DNA from: Paenibacillus sp. FSL R5-0517
GTDB lineage: Bacteria; Bacillota; Bacilli; Paenibacillales; Paenibacillaceae
DNA length: 64,000 nucleotides
NCBI RefSeq assembly: GCF_037974355.1
Contig: NZ_CP150235.1
Coordinates: 2,976,001 to 3,040,000 of the forward strand
Direction: 5' to 3'
The notes under the pieces are model-generated. The model saw nothing but the letters and a program-made list of their open reading frames with translations, was not told where the DNA came from and did no database searches. The position numbers and the translations under genes were made by a program. Of the stretch, positions 21,572 through 29,593 are shown in pieces (the first letter of the stretch is position 1; every line of letters begins with the position of its first letter).

Positions 21572-22429
21572 ATGCAAGGCAACCTGCCCATAATTACATT
21601 AGAAGATATCCGAGTGCATTATGCTTCCGAGGATGGTCAAGTAAGGAAAGCGCTGGACGGTATCTCGCTTACGCTGCATCAAGGAGAATGGATTAGTATT
21701 GTAGGGGCGAATGGCAGTGGGAAAAGTACGCTCGCCGGGCTACTCATTGGATTCATTCCATTATCGGGAGGGGTACGGATTATCCCGGAGGCACTAACCG
21801 TCCGAGGTGTATTGCAGCAACCGGATACCCAGGTATTGGGGGACACGATTGAAGAGGAATTCCATTATGCATTGTCACCATTAATGATTACTGTAGAAGA
21901 ACAATTGGAGCTCAGGCAGGACGTATTACATACCGTAGGACTTCAATATGCACCGGATATGGCCATCTCACAGTTATCGGGTGGACAGAAACAACTGCTC
22001 AACATTGCTGTAGCGCTCGTGTCCAGACCGGATGTATTGATTCTGGATGAACCAACAGCCATGCTTGATCCCGGAGCAAGAGACCGTATTGAGACCATAG
22101 CTCAGAAGATCACCCAGCGGGGGACAACGGTAATCTGGATTACGCATCATCTGGAAGAAGCGACCTTGTGTGATCGGATTATTGCTATGGACCGAGGGCG
22201 TTGTGTGTACGATGGAAAGCCCGAGTCCTTTTTCTATGAAAAAGAGATGACTGAGAAGGCTATTTTGAATAAAGAGCAGCTATCTCCCTGTGAAAGATTA
22301 GGGTTGGATCCTCCGTTCACTGTGAAGACTGCGTTATTGCTCAAGCACAAAAAAGGCATCAGGCCAGAAGCCATGCCACTGAGGCCTGAACAATTGGCTA
22401 AGGAGGTCGCACGTTGGAGATCGAATTAA
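21572..22429 (+). CDS. ecfA: ECF transporter ATPase (EcfA1-like)
   Basis: A 285-residue ATPase energising vitamin uptake. It carries Walker A GANGSGKST near residues 47-55, a Q-loop segment (LQQPDTQVLGDTIEEE) typical of EcfA proteins, the signature LSGGQKQ and Walker B LILDEPTAMLD. It forms a heterodimer with the ATPase half of the next protein. Its end overlaps the next start by 16 bp. Divergent linkage to bioY across a BirA-type box points to biotin. Confidence 0.9.
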   Translation: MQGNLPIITLEDIRVHYASEDGQVRKALDGISLTLHQGEWISIVGANGSGKSTLAGLLIGFIPLSGGVRIIPEALTVRGVLQQPDTQVLGDTIEEEFHYALSPLMITVEEQLELRQDVLHTVGLQYAPDMAISQLSGGQKQLLNIAVALVSRPDVLILDEPTAMLDPGARDRIETIAQKITQRGTTVIWITHHLEEATLCDRIIAMDRGRCVYDGKPESFFYEKEMTEKAILNKEQLSPCERLGLDPPFTVKTALLLKHKKGIRPEAMPLRPEQLAKEVARWRSN

Positions 22430-24153
22430 CCAATATACGTATAGAAGCATCGGAATCGAGCAAGCGTGCACTGCTTGAAGATATAAATATTCAGTTGAAC
22501 AGTGGGGAAATCACGTTGCTGTTGGGCTGTACGGGTTCAGGAAAAACGACTTTACTACAGACGTTGGCTGGTCTGAGACCTCCCGATGCAGGCAGTATCA
22601 CATTGGATGGTACACCTTTCTGGAAAGAAGGAAAAGTGCCGAAGTCCATTTTATTGCAAATGGGACTATTGTTTCAATTTCCGGAACAACAACTGTTTGC
22701 CAGAAGTATTCAGCGTGAATTCGCATATTCTCTGCGTTCCTATCGATATTCAGAGAAACAACAACAAGAGCAGATCACAAAAGCTCTGAATCAGTGGGAT
22801 CCGCCGGTATCCCTGGAGTTGGAACGACGTTTTCATCTGGACAGGTCGCCATTTGCCCTAAGTGGGGGAGAGAAGCGCAGACTAGGTCTTGCTCTCGGAA
22901 TGGTGACCAACCCACATTGGCTTCTGCTGGATGAGCCGAGCGCTGGTTTGGAAGCGCAAAGTGTCGTGCTTTTGCTGGATGCATTGGAGCAACATCGTCA
23001 GGCAGGTGGTGGGGGCGTGGTAGCAACACATGATTTGGATACATTCTTGCCTTGTGCGGATCGGGTATTGTTATTGCAGGAAGGTCGCCTAATCGCCGAT
23101 CTTACGCCGCGAGAACTTCACGATAGGCCTGAATTGCTGGAGCAGACAGGGATCGGACTGCCACCTTCGATGCGACTAGCACAGCAGATGAGGGCTGCGG
23201 GTCTTGATCTACCTTCTATCGCGATGACACCAGAAGAGATGGCTGAAAGTATTATTCAGTCTACGTTCGTTGAGGTGGGCGTTCAGAACGAAGGGAAAGT
23301 GGCATCCGGACCAGCGACTAACCTGGCAGAGAGAGAGACAACGGAGAACATGAAAGTGCACGATCCGAAGCTTCTTCCGAACACATGGACTCCTTCAGGC
23401 GGATTATATGGTGTTATGGACCCGCGTTTGAAATGGATTTTATATATTTTGCTGGTCACCGCCGCGATGCTTCAACATCGATGGCTGGGATTGACATTAA
23501 CACTGGTGCCGGTAGTGACAGCACTTGTCGGGCTCCCGCGTCAGACTTTGGCTGGATGTATGAAGTTAATGAAGCCATTGTTATTCTTTTTCATCATATC
23601 GACAGCGCTATCGGGGACAACCCTTTCAACAGAGGGAGGAGGTCTGCACTTTGGCTTTTCCCTGATGCAGGCAGAGGGCACTTTGCTGAATGTGTATCGT
23701 TTGTTTATTGTCACGTTGGCAAGTTTATGGTTTTCACTAACGACACCATATGGGCGAATGGTAGAAGGACTGAATTGGGTACTCGGTATCGGTAAAAAGA
23801 TCAGACTGCCCGTAGCCTCGTTTGCTCTTGCTGTATCGTTAATCTTTCGATTTATCCCGATGATCTGGAGTGAATGGCAGCGATTCTCACTGATTGTACG
23901 GGCACGTGGAAAGGTCGCTTTAAGACCAAATACCGTACGGATTCGTGATTTGGGTCCGATGGTAATTCCCTTGTTAATGGCACTGTTCCAACGTGCAGAG
24001 GATATGACGATTGCGATGGAAATGCGTAAAGTTAGAGAGCACTCTATGCTTGGAACGCGCTCTTCGTTATTGGTGTGGTCCAAGCGTGATACCTGGATTA
24101 GCATGGCAGGCCTCATTGGTTTTGTACTATTAGTATGGATTGGCCAATTGTGA
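22414..24153 (+). CDS. Fused ECF ATPase (EcfA2) and transmembrane EcfT
   Basis: A 579-residue fusion. Residues 1-270 are an ABC ATPase: GCTGSGKTT Walker A, FPEQQLFARSIQREF Q-loop, LSGGEKRR signature and LLLDEPSAGL Walker B. A poorly conserved linker (about 270-325) leads to an EcfT domain (330-579) with five or six membrane helices and the coupling helices, recognisable by an Ala-Arg-Gly motif (VRARGK) and a related EMRKV segment. The start is TTG at 22414, 7 nt after AAGGAGG. ECF modules normally encode A2 and T separately; a fusion fixes one ATPase per T. I see no frameshift: the reading frame is continuous and the linker has normal composition. Confidence 0.88.
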   Translation: MEIELTNIRIEASESSKRALLEDINIQLNSGEITLLLGCTGSGKTTLLQTLAGLRPPDAGSITLDGTPFWKEGKVPKSILLQMGLLFQFPEQQLFARSIQREFAYSLRSYRYSEKQQQEQITKALNQWDPPVSLELERRFHLDRSPFALSGGEKRRLGLALGMVTNPHWLLLDEPSAGLEAQSVVLLLDALEQHRQAGGGGVVATHDLDTFLPCADRVLLLQEGRLIADLTPRELHDRPELLEQTGIGLPPSMRLAQQMRAAGLDLPSIAMTPEEMAESIIQSTFVEVGVQNEGKVASGPATNLAERETTENMKVHDPKLLPNTWTPSGGLYGVMDPRLKWILYILLVTAAMLQHRWLGLTLTLVPVVTALVGLPRQTLAGCMKLMKPLLFFFIISTALSGTTLSTEGGGLHFGFSLMQAEGTLLNVYRLFIVTLASLWFSLTTPYGRMVEGLNWVLGIGKKIRLPVASFALAVSLIFRFIPMIWSEWQRFSLIVRARGKVALRPNTVRIRDLGPMVIPLLMALFQRAEDMTIAMEMRKVREHSMLGTRSSLLVWSKRDTWISMAGLIGFVLLVWIGQL

Positions 24154-24265
24154 TGAATTAGAATTATTAACGCAGTGTTTTCCATTGTTCATGCATAAGT
24201 ACGGTCGACCTTGCTCACAATAAGTGTGCGTGAATCATCTGGAAGTGGATCAGGAGGGATAAACG

Positions 24266-24565
24266 ATGAAAGATAAGTTTTTGCGTGAAGAACGACAAGA
24301 ATATACCGATGTGTCTACGGTGGAGTCGCAGCGAAACGATATCACACTCGAAGAATTCCCGGAGGGTCCTTACGGTTCATCTCTGTTATCCGAGTCTCTT
24401 GGGAAAAGTTCTCCGTGGCGGGCGGATCAGAGGTCTGCACATCGTTTTGATTATGAGAATCATGAGCTTCACGAGGGAGAAGTACGGGATTATCCGGGTC
24501 AGGATGTTTTTGACGAAACGGTTCCGGATAATGTGTCCAAACCTCAATACACGGAAGAATCGTAA
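24266..24565 (+). CDS. Small acidic hypothetical protein
   Basis: 99 residues, rich in Glu, Asp, Ser and Tyr, with no signal peptide or membrane segment and probably disordered. AGGAGGG lies 7-8 nt before the ATG and a terminator follows, so it is very likely a real, separately transcribed gene. I recognise no domain. Confidence 0.7.
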   Translation: MKDKFLREERQEYTDVSTVESQRNDITLEEFPEGPYGSSLLSESLGKSSPWRADQRSAHRFDYENHELHEGEVRDYPGQDVFDETVPDNVSKPQYTEES

Positions 24566-24591
24566 TGTGATATGGATATAAAATAGAGCGC

Positions 24592-24629
24592 AGCCTCCGA
24601 CAGGTTTTATCTTGTTCGGGGGCTATTTT
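24592..24629 (+). terminator. Terminator after the small acidic protein gene
   Basis: AGCCTCCGA pairs with TTCGGGGGCT (one wobble), followed by a T-rich stretch. Confidence 0.65.
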
Positions 24630-24709
24630 CGTTTGTGCTCAATAAAAACAAATCTCCTCCAATTCCACATTATGGGTTATTATATTTGTAGCTCGGAGTA
24701 AAAATTTGG

Positions 24710-25195
24710 TTGAATAGGCGGAGGATTCGGAATGGGCGGTTATTGGAGTGTGCAGTAGAATTACCTCCAACTCATGGTGAGGCTAAGAATTTCACGGAAA
24801 ACTTCTCTGATTTTTCTTTAACCAAAGGACGGATCATGTTTACCATTGTAAATATGGATGGTGAGAATGTCGGAGGTGTGAACCTGAACAGCATTGATGA
24901 GAGAAACGGTACCTTTAGCATTGGCATTCAAATTGACAGGGATCATCGAGGAAAAGGATACGGAACCAGAGCTGTTCGCATTTTGCTGAACTATGCCTTC
25001 TTCGAGCGCAGGCTCAACAAATTCAATGACTCTGTACTCGAAGGAAATGAACCTTCTGCAGCCATGATGAGAAAACTTGGATGTATTCAGGAAGGTGTGC
25101 GTCGCCAAGTGATCTATACGGATGGAAAATACCAGGATCTAATTCTCTTTGGATTAACCAAAGACGAGTTTGTGGAAAAAGAGGGGCTTGTTTGA
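24710..25195 (+). pseudogene. Broken GNAT acetyltransferase
   Basis: The frame encodes the middle and end of a RimJ-like N-acetyltransferase, with acetyl-CoA motif A as RGKGYGT. The usual first 35-45 residues are missing. In another frame, 24732-24755 reads MGGYWSVQ then stop; GGYWS is the kind of segment expected just before VELPPTHGEAK. A single-base frameshift near 24755 would join the two. Even then a stop at 24711 cuts off the N-terminus. The only start in the long frame is a TTG (24710) without SD. I judge it a decaying gene, though expression of a short domain cannot be excluded. Confidence 0.55.
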
Positions 25196-25325
25196 TTGTT
25201 TGATTCCAGCATATATAAGATCACTAGGTGCTTAAAGTCTGCCAATGATCATTGGATAAATGGTAATGTACATTAAGCTAAAGGTGAGAGTATATTCTAA
25301 TGATATCAAAATCTGAGATGATCGT

Positions 25326-26789
25326 GTGGATAAAGCGATACCCGATCCGACATGGAAAAGGTTAGGTTTTGCTGAACAGCCTGATTTTCATACTTCTGGT
25401 CTGGGTGTGGGGATTGTAATTATCGATTCAATTAAACCGCATCATCTCGTACATCACTTAAATACACGAATTAAATGTGTTACCGTACATGAAAATATGA
25501 CTGTCACTATGCGAGACATTTCATCTATGAACAGGGAGGAGGATAATCGGAAAGGCGAGCATGGCCTTATGAGTGTATTAGCTTTGGCTCATGAACCTAT
25601 TCTATTAGAGGGACAGATTCATGTCGGGATTGCACCAGCAGCAACATTTATCGTTTTAGATCATGGGGCATTTACAACTGGAGAAGGAGAACGTCTGAAA
25701 AAAGGAATGGAATGGATTCTTGAACATGGGCTCGAATGGAATATAAAAATTATTTTAAGCACTGGTTGGCAGGCATTAGATAATGAAGTTTATCTTAAAA
25801 ATACGAGTGAAAACTCAACGGTTAAAGCATTGGCGACAGCTGTGCAACAGGGCATTTTGGTTATTTGTTCGAATGGGAATACACGTTTAAATAACATCAT
25901 GCCTCCAATACAGTATTTAGCAGTAGGGGGCTACGTGGATCGTGGAAAGGCTGATCGTTCATTACACGTTCCTTTCCCTGATGAACCTTATGGCAGAAAT
26001 GGAGATGGTCATTTTAGACCAGATATATTAGCACCCAGACTAGACCTTACGATCCCCTTTTGTGAAATTGAAGAATCTACTCGGCGTGTATCTTTTTATG
26101 GGGGCACATCTGGAGCGGCTGCCCTTGTTGCTGGTGTTGCGGCTCATCTATTCTCCCGATTTCCGACTTTAAGTTCTGAGATGCTAAGACACTTATTAGT
26201 CGAGCATGGAGAACCACTGGAGGGTGATGATAACCTGGCTCCTCGAATTAACGTTGAGAATACAATTCGTTATATGGACAGGGCAGATAAGCCAAGCTAC
26301 ATAACAAAAACTTTACCCATGGTAAGTATAAAAAATCAAAATCCCTATAACACAATTCATTCAATGGATGATATCGAAAGAGCGCTCTCTTTAACAGTTT
26401 TAGTGGAGAGGGGAGGATTATCACGTGAAGAGTTGTGGAGCTTCACTAAGGATTCATCCGCTATTGTTCGTAAAATTGCAGTATCGACCCTCGGCCAACC
26501 GATGAACGAACGAGAGCGAAAGTTGTATTGGATGTATTTAATGAATGAAACAGAAGGGGGAGTGCGTGGATGGTATATGCATGGATTATTGCAAAATGCT
26601 CCAAAGGAGGAAATACATAAATGGATAAATTGGTCAACAGATATTAACTGGTCGGTTCGATGGTGTGTTAGCGAATATTTGGCTCAATATCCAGAGTGTT
26701 TTCCCCAACTGGAAAAAAACCAAGATCCTGACGCTATACATATCAAGGCATTGCCTTTAAGGCAATGGTTCACGACTCTATTTCTATAA
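25326..26789 (+). CDS. Intracellular subtilase (S8) with C-terminal helical-repeat region
   Basis: 487 residues with no signal peptide or propeptide. The triad is readable: Asp34 (VIIDS), His79 (GEHGLMSV) and Ser262 (GGTSGAAALVAG), with oxyanion Asn185 (SNGN). So residues 25-310 should be an active S8 serine protease domain. Residues about 335-487 are helical and contain HEAT-like units (SAIVRKIAVSTLG, WSVRWCVSEYLAQYP), a fold used for protein binding. The start is GTG at 25326 with a poor SD; a better SD (AAAGGTGAG) at 25281 leads into a different frame. Base composition is more AT-rich than the metabolic genes around it, which suggests acquisition. Substrate and role are unknown; regulated proteolysis or defence are possibilities only. 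Confidence 0.75.
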   Translation: MDKAIPDPTWKRLGFAEQPDFHTSGLGVGIVIIDSIKPHHLVHHLNTRIKCVTVHENMTVTMRDISSMNREEDNRKGEHGLMSVLALAHEPILLEGQIHVGIAPAATFIVLDHGAFTTGEGERLKKGMEWILEHGLEWNIKIILSTGWQALDNEVYLKNTSENSTVKALATAVQQGILVICSNGNTRLNNIMPPIQYLAVGGYVDRGKADRSLHVPFPDEPYGRNGDGHFRPDILAPRLDLTIPFCEIEESTRRVSFYGGTSGAAALVAGVAAHLFSRFPTLSSEMLRHLLVEHGEPLEGDDNLAPRINVENTIRYMDRADKPSYITKTLPMVSIKNQNPYNTIHSMDDIERALSLTVLVERGGLSREELWSFTKDSSAIVRKIAVSTLGQPMNERERKLYWMYLMNETEGGVRGWYMHGLLQNAPKEEIHKWINWSTDINWSVRWCVSEYLAQYPECFPQLEKNQDPDAIHIKALPLRQWFTTLFL

Positions 26790-26824
26790 TGAAGTAACGT
26801 AAATCAGTATGTGGAGGGAACCTT

Positions 26825-27406
26825 ATGAAACAAACCATTTCAAGTGATGAATTAATCATTGATTGCAAGGATATTTATTTGCGCGAGTATCGACTTGAGG
26901 ACTTAGAGAAACTGCAAGAAATTACGTGGCAACCTGAGGTGTATGAAATGTTACCCGGATGGAACGCTACGATTGAAAACAGGACCCTGTGGCTCACCGA
27001 ATATGAAATCCCTGAGAATCAGCGTTTTAAACAAGCAGCATTGGCGGGAGGGGATATTGGAGATTTATACTTACGTATGGCTATCGTACTGAAAGAGAAT
27101 GATGAGTTCATAGGATGGTGCTGCTCAGGGACCAAGGACGAACTGCCAGCACCCAATCGGGAGATTATGTACGGTATTTCGAAACACTTCAGGAATCGTG
27201 GCTATACAACGCAGGCAGTAAAAGGGATGACACAGTATTTGTTTGAACATACCAACGTTGAAATATTAAATGCCATCGCTTTGATTACCAATCAAGCATC
27301 CAATAAGGTGATACAGAAATGTAATTTTGAAAGGTTAAATTTGATCGAGATCGAGAATGAACCTTATCACCATTATCAACTGTGTAAGCATGAAGGTCAT
27401 TTTTGA
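26825..27406 (+). CDS. GNAT-family N-acetyltransferase
   Basis: A 193-residue RimJ/RimL-like acetyltransferase. The core runs from IYLREYRLEDL to KHFRNRGYTTQAVKG (acetyl-CoA motif A variant) and the closing NQASNKVIQKCNF segment. GGAGGG is 8 nt before the ATG. It follows the subtilase gene by 35 bp and may share its transcript. Acceptor unknown. Confidence 0.75.
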   Translation: MKQTISSDELIIDCKDIYLREYRLEDLEKLQEITWQPEVYEMLPGWNATIENRTLWLTEYEIPENQRFKQAALAGGDIGDLYLRMAIVLKENDEFIGWCCSGTKDELPAPNREIMYGISKHFRNRGYTTQAVKGMTQYLFEHTNVEILNAIALITNQASNKVIQKCNFERLNLIEIENEPYHHYQLCKHEGHF

Positions 27407-27450
27407 TAGAACATAGTCCCATGTAGAATCGTTATAACATTAACATTTTG

Positions 27451-27490
27451 GATCAGGCTAGACAGTTATTGCTGGCTGCCTGATCTTTTT
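27451..27490. terminator. Terminator between convergent GNAT and merR genes
   Basis: GATCAGGC pairs with GCCTGATC around an inner CAG/CTG stem, followed by T5. It can serve both directions. Confidence 0.75.
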
Positions 27491-27521
27491 CTTTCATTTA
27501 ATTTATAGGACAAGGCTTATT

Positions 27522-27881
27522 TTAAAAATTTTCTCCGCGATAATAGCGTTCCAGTTTGTGATCCAAATGAACAAGCTGCGCTTTTTTTTCCTCGATATCA
27601 TTCAGCAACTTTTGCTTTTGATCCTCAATTAGCCTGGTTCTTTCTTTCAACGTGGAGGTTCCTTCATTGACCTGATCATAATACTTTTTGATGTCTTCCA
27701 CACTCATCCCCGTTTCACGAAGGCATTTGATAAAAACCAGCCAGTTCAGATCATCCTCCAAATAAAGGCGGTTATTCTGCTCATTTCGTGCAGCGGGTTT
27801 CAGCAGTCCCTTTCTTTCATAAAAGCGGATCGCTCCAATCGAGATATCAACTTTTTTGGCTACTTCTCCAATCGTTAACAT
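27522..27881 (-). CDS. MerR-family regulator
   Basis: 119 residues: winged HTH at 1-70 (LTIGEVAKKVDISIGAIRFYERKGLL) and a coiled-coil dimerisation helix. There is no metal-binding cysteine, so it resembles AdhR/YhdM-type sensors of electrophiles or other stresses rather than metal sensors. Divergent to an SDR gene across a 19-bp-spacer promoter, its probable target. Confidence 0.85.
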   Translation of the reverse strand: MLTIGEVAKKVDISIGAIRFYERKGLLKPAARNEQNNRLYLEDDLNWLVFIKCLRETGMSVEDIKKYYDQVNEGTSTLKERTRLIEDQKQKLLNDIEEKKAQLVHLDHKLERYYRGENF

Positions 27882-27908
27882 GTGAATCCACCTTTTTATA
27901 AAAAAAAT

Positions 27909-27939
27909 TTGACCTGCACTAAGTGTAGCATAGTAACTT
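27909..27939 (+). promoter_or_regulatory. MerR-type promoter of the SDR gene
   Basis: TTGACC, a 19-bp spacer, TAACTT. The spacer contains the dyad GCACT-A-AGTGT. An over-long spacer with a central dyad is the hallmark of MerR-activated promoters. Confidence 0.7.
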
Positions 27940-27983
27940 ATACATTGTTAAATAAAAATCTAATGACGGAAAGAAGGATTCAC

Positions 27984-28694
27984 ATGAAAAAGACTGTTTT
28001 TGTAACCGGAGCAAATAAAGGAATTGGATATGAAATTGTAAAACAGTTGGGTGAAGCTGGTTGGAAAGTTATCCTTGGCGCAAGGAGTGTCGAACGGGGG
28101 GAAGCAGCTGTTTCGGAGTTAACTTCCAGGGGATTGGATGTAGAATTTGTGCAGATCGACATGATCGACATGAAGAGTATCGAACTGGCAGCTGATACGA
28201 TCTATAAGAAGTATCCCTCAATAAACCTTCTGATCAATAATGCAGGTATGCCTGGTGCATTCTCTCATTCCTTCACGGATACGAAAGAGGAAGACCTGCG
28301 GAACGCCTTCGAAGTGAACTTTTTCGGCACGTTCCGTTTGAATCAGCGTTTGTTCCCGTTAATCAAAGATAATGAAGGCACAATCATTAATGTTTCGACC
28401 GACATGGCATCTCTGGACCATATGCAAAATGCGGAATTCACTTTAAATGCCTTCGACTATAACTCATCCAAAACGGCCAACAGTGCCATGACTCTTTCCA
28501 TGGCCTATGAAGTCAAAAACAGCAAGGCTCAAGTCTTTGCAGTCACGCCCGGATTCACTTCAACAGATCTTAACGGCAATGCCGAAGGCGGTAAATCAAA
28601 AGAAGCCGGCGCTGCGATTATCGTGCGTTATGCGACAGATGGTAAACGCCATAATGGGGAGTTCCTTGATGAGGATGGCGTATACCCTTGGTAA
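27984..28694 (+). CDS. Short-chain dehydrogenase/reductase
   Basis: A 236-residue Rossmann oxidoreductase: TGANKGIGYE cofactor motif at the start, NNAG, and a catalytic YNSSK. An Arg after the second strand (GARS) favours NADPH. It resembles carbonyl-reductase-like SDRs. The ATG at 27984 has AGAAGGA 8 nt upstream; 34 codons open further upstream cover the promoter and are not coding. Control by the divergent MerR protein suggests a role in reactive-carbonyl or quinone stress. Confidence 0.85.
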   Translation: MKKTVFVTGANKGIGYEIVKQLGEAGWKVILGARSVERGEAAVSELTSRGLDVEFVQIDMIDMKSIELAADTIYKKYPSINLLINNAGMPGAFSHSFTDTKEEDLRNAFEVNFFGTFRLNQRLFPLIKDNEGTIINVSTDMASLDHMQNAEFTLNAFDYNSSKTANSAMTLSMAYEVKNSKAQVFAVTPGFTSTDLNGNAEGGKSKEAGAAIIVRYATDGKRHNGEFLDEDGVYPW

Positions 28695-28941
28695 TCCATA
28701 AGATAATGGGTATGAGGGGCTAAAAAATTTTGAGTTCATTCTGACTGATTTTGTCTCTTGGATAGCAAGGAATATGAGAATATAACGTCGAATAAGAAAA
28801 ATGTGTTTGTTAGTTCTAATTTATTAGTTGTATATGAAACAAACATAAACGTAGACGAACATCTTTCTTGTACCAGTTTAAGAGAGCATGTACTGAAAAA
28901 TCATATTTCTAACAAGTGTATCAATCGGAGGTATATATTTA

Positions 28942-29412
28942 ATGGGGGTTTCATTAGATAAAGCATGTTTAACAGATGCAGTGACTATTCATGAGATGAA
29001 AGTTAAATCATTTATGCCTTTGTTGGAAAAATATCAGGATTTTGAAACAAGCCCTGCTAATGAAACCGTAGAAAGAGTTATTACTCAAATCAATCAATCT
29101 TTTACAGATTATTTCATAATTCGTCATCTTGAAATTGCTGTTGGTGGAATAAGAGTCGTGAAAAAAGAAAATCAAGTCTACAGTGTTAGCCCAATTTTTA
29201 TACTGCCAGAACATCAAGGAAAAGGAATTGCTCAAAAAGTCTTTACAATAGTTGAGCAGATATATGATGATGCAAAATCATGGAAACTAGGTACCATCTT
29301 GCAAGAGAAGGGAAACTGTTATTTGTATGAAAAGATAGGTTATAAAAAAACAGGTGCAACAAAAGCAATTAACGACAAAATGACAATGGTATTTTATGAG
29401 AAGCATTTATAG
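28942..29412 (+). CDS. GNAT-family N-acetyltransferase
   Basis: 156 residues with a typical GNAT core: IFILPEHQGKGIAQKVF (motif A) and YLYEKIGYKKTG. GGAGG lies 11 nt upstream. The gene and its 250-bp leader are clearly AT-richer than the surroundings. Substrate unknown. Confidence 0.78.
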   Translation: MGVSLDKACLTDAVTIHEMKVKSFMPLLEKYQDFETSPANETVERVITQINQSFTDYFIIRHLEIAVGGIRVVKKENQVYSVSPIFILPEHQGKGIAQKVFTIVEQIYDDAKSWKLGTILQEKGNCYLYEKIGYKKTGATKAINDKMTMVFYEKHL

Positions 29413-29518
29413 GCCGTAAATCCTTGAATAAGGGGCTTCAGATTCCTAAGCTTGTAAGCCCGGAAGCCTCAAACCAATTGGACTACTACTCTTCACTCTA
29501 TCAAACAGATACAAAAAA

Positions 29519-29559
29519 GAATCCCCCATTCGTTTCTTAATTGAAATGATGGGGGATTC
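29519..29559. terminator. Bidirectional terminator
   Basis: GAATCCCCCAT pairs perfectly with ATGGGGGATTC between the convergent GNAT and histidine kinase genes; an A6 tract precedes it. Confidence 0.8.
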
Positions 29560-29593
29560 TTCATGGCAATGAAAAGCCGGAGTCTACCTCAAT

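Noticed and set aside
28758-28961. 67-residue frame before the GNAT gene at 28.9 kb
   Set aside because: No SD, AT-rich region, and it overlaps the SD and start of the next gene.
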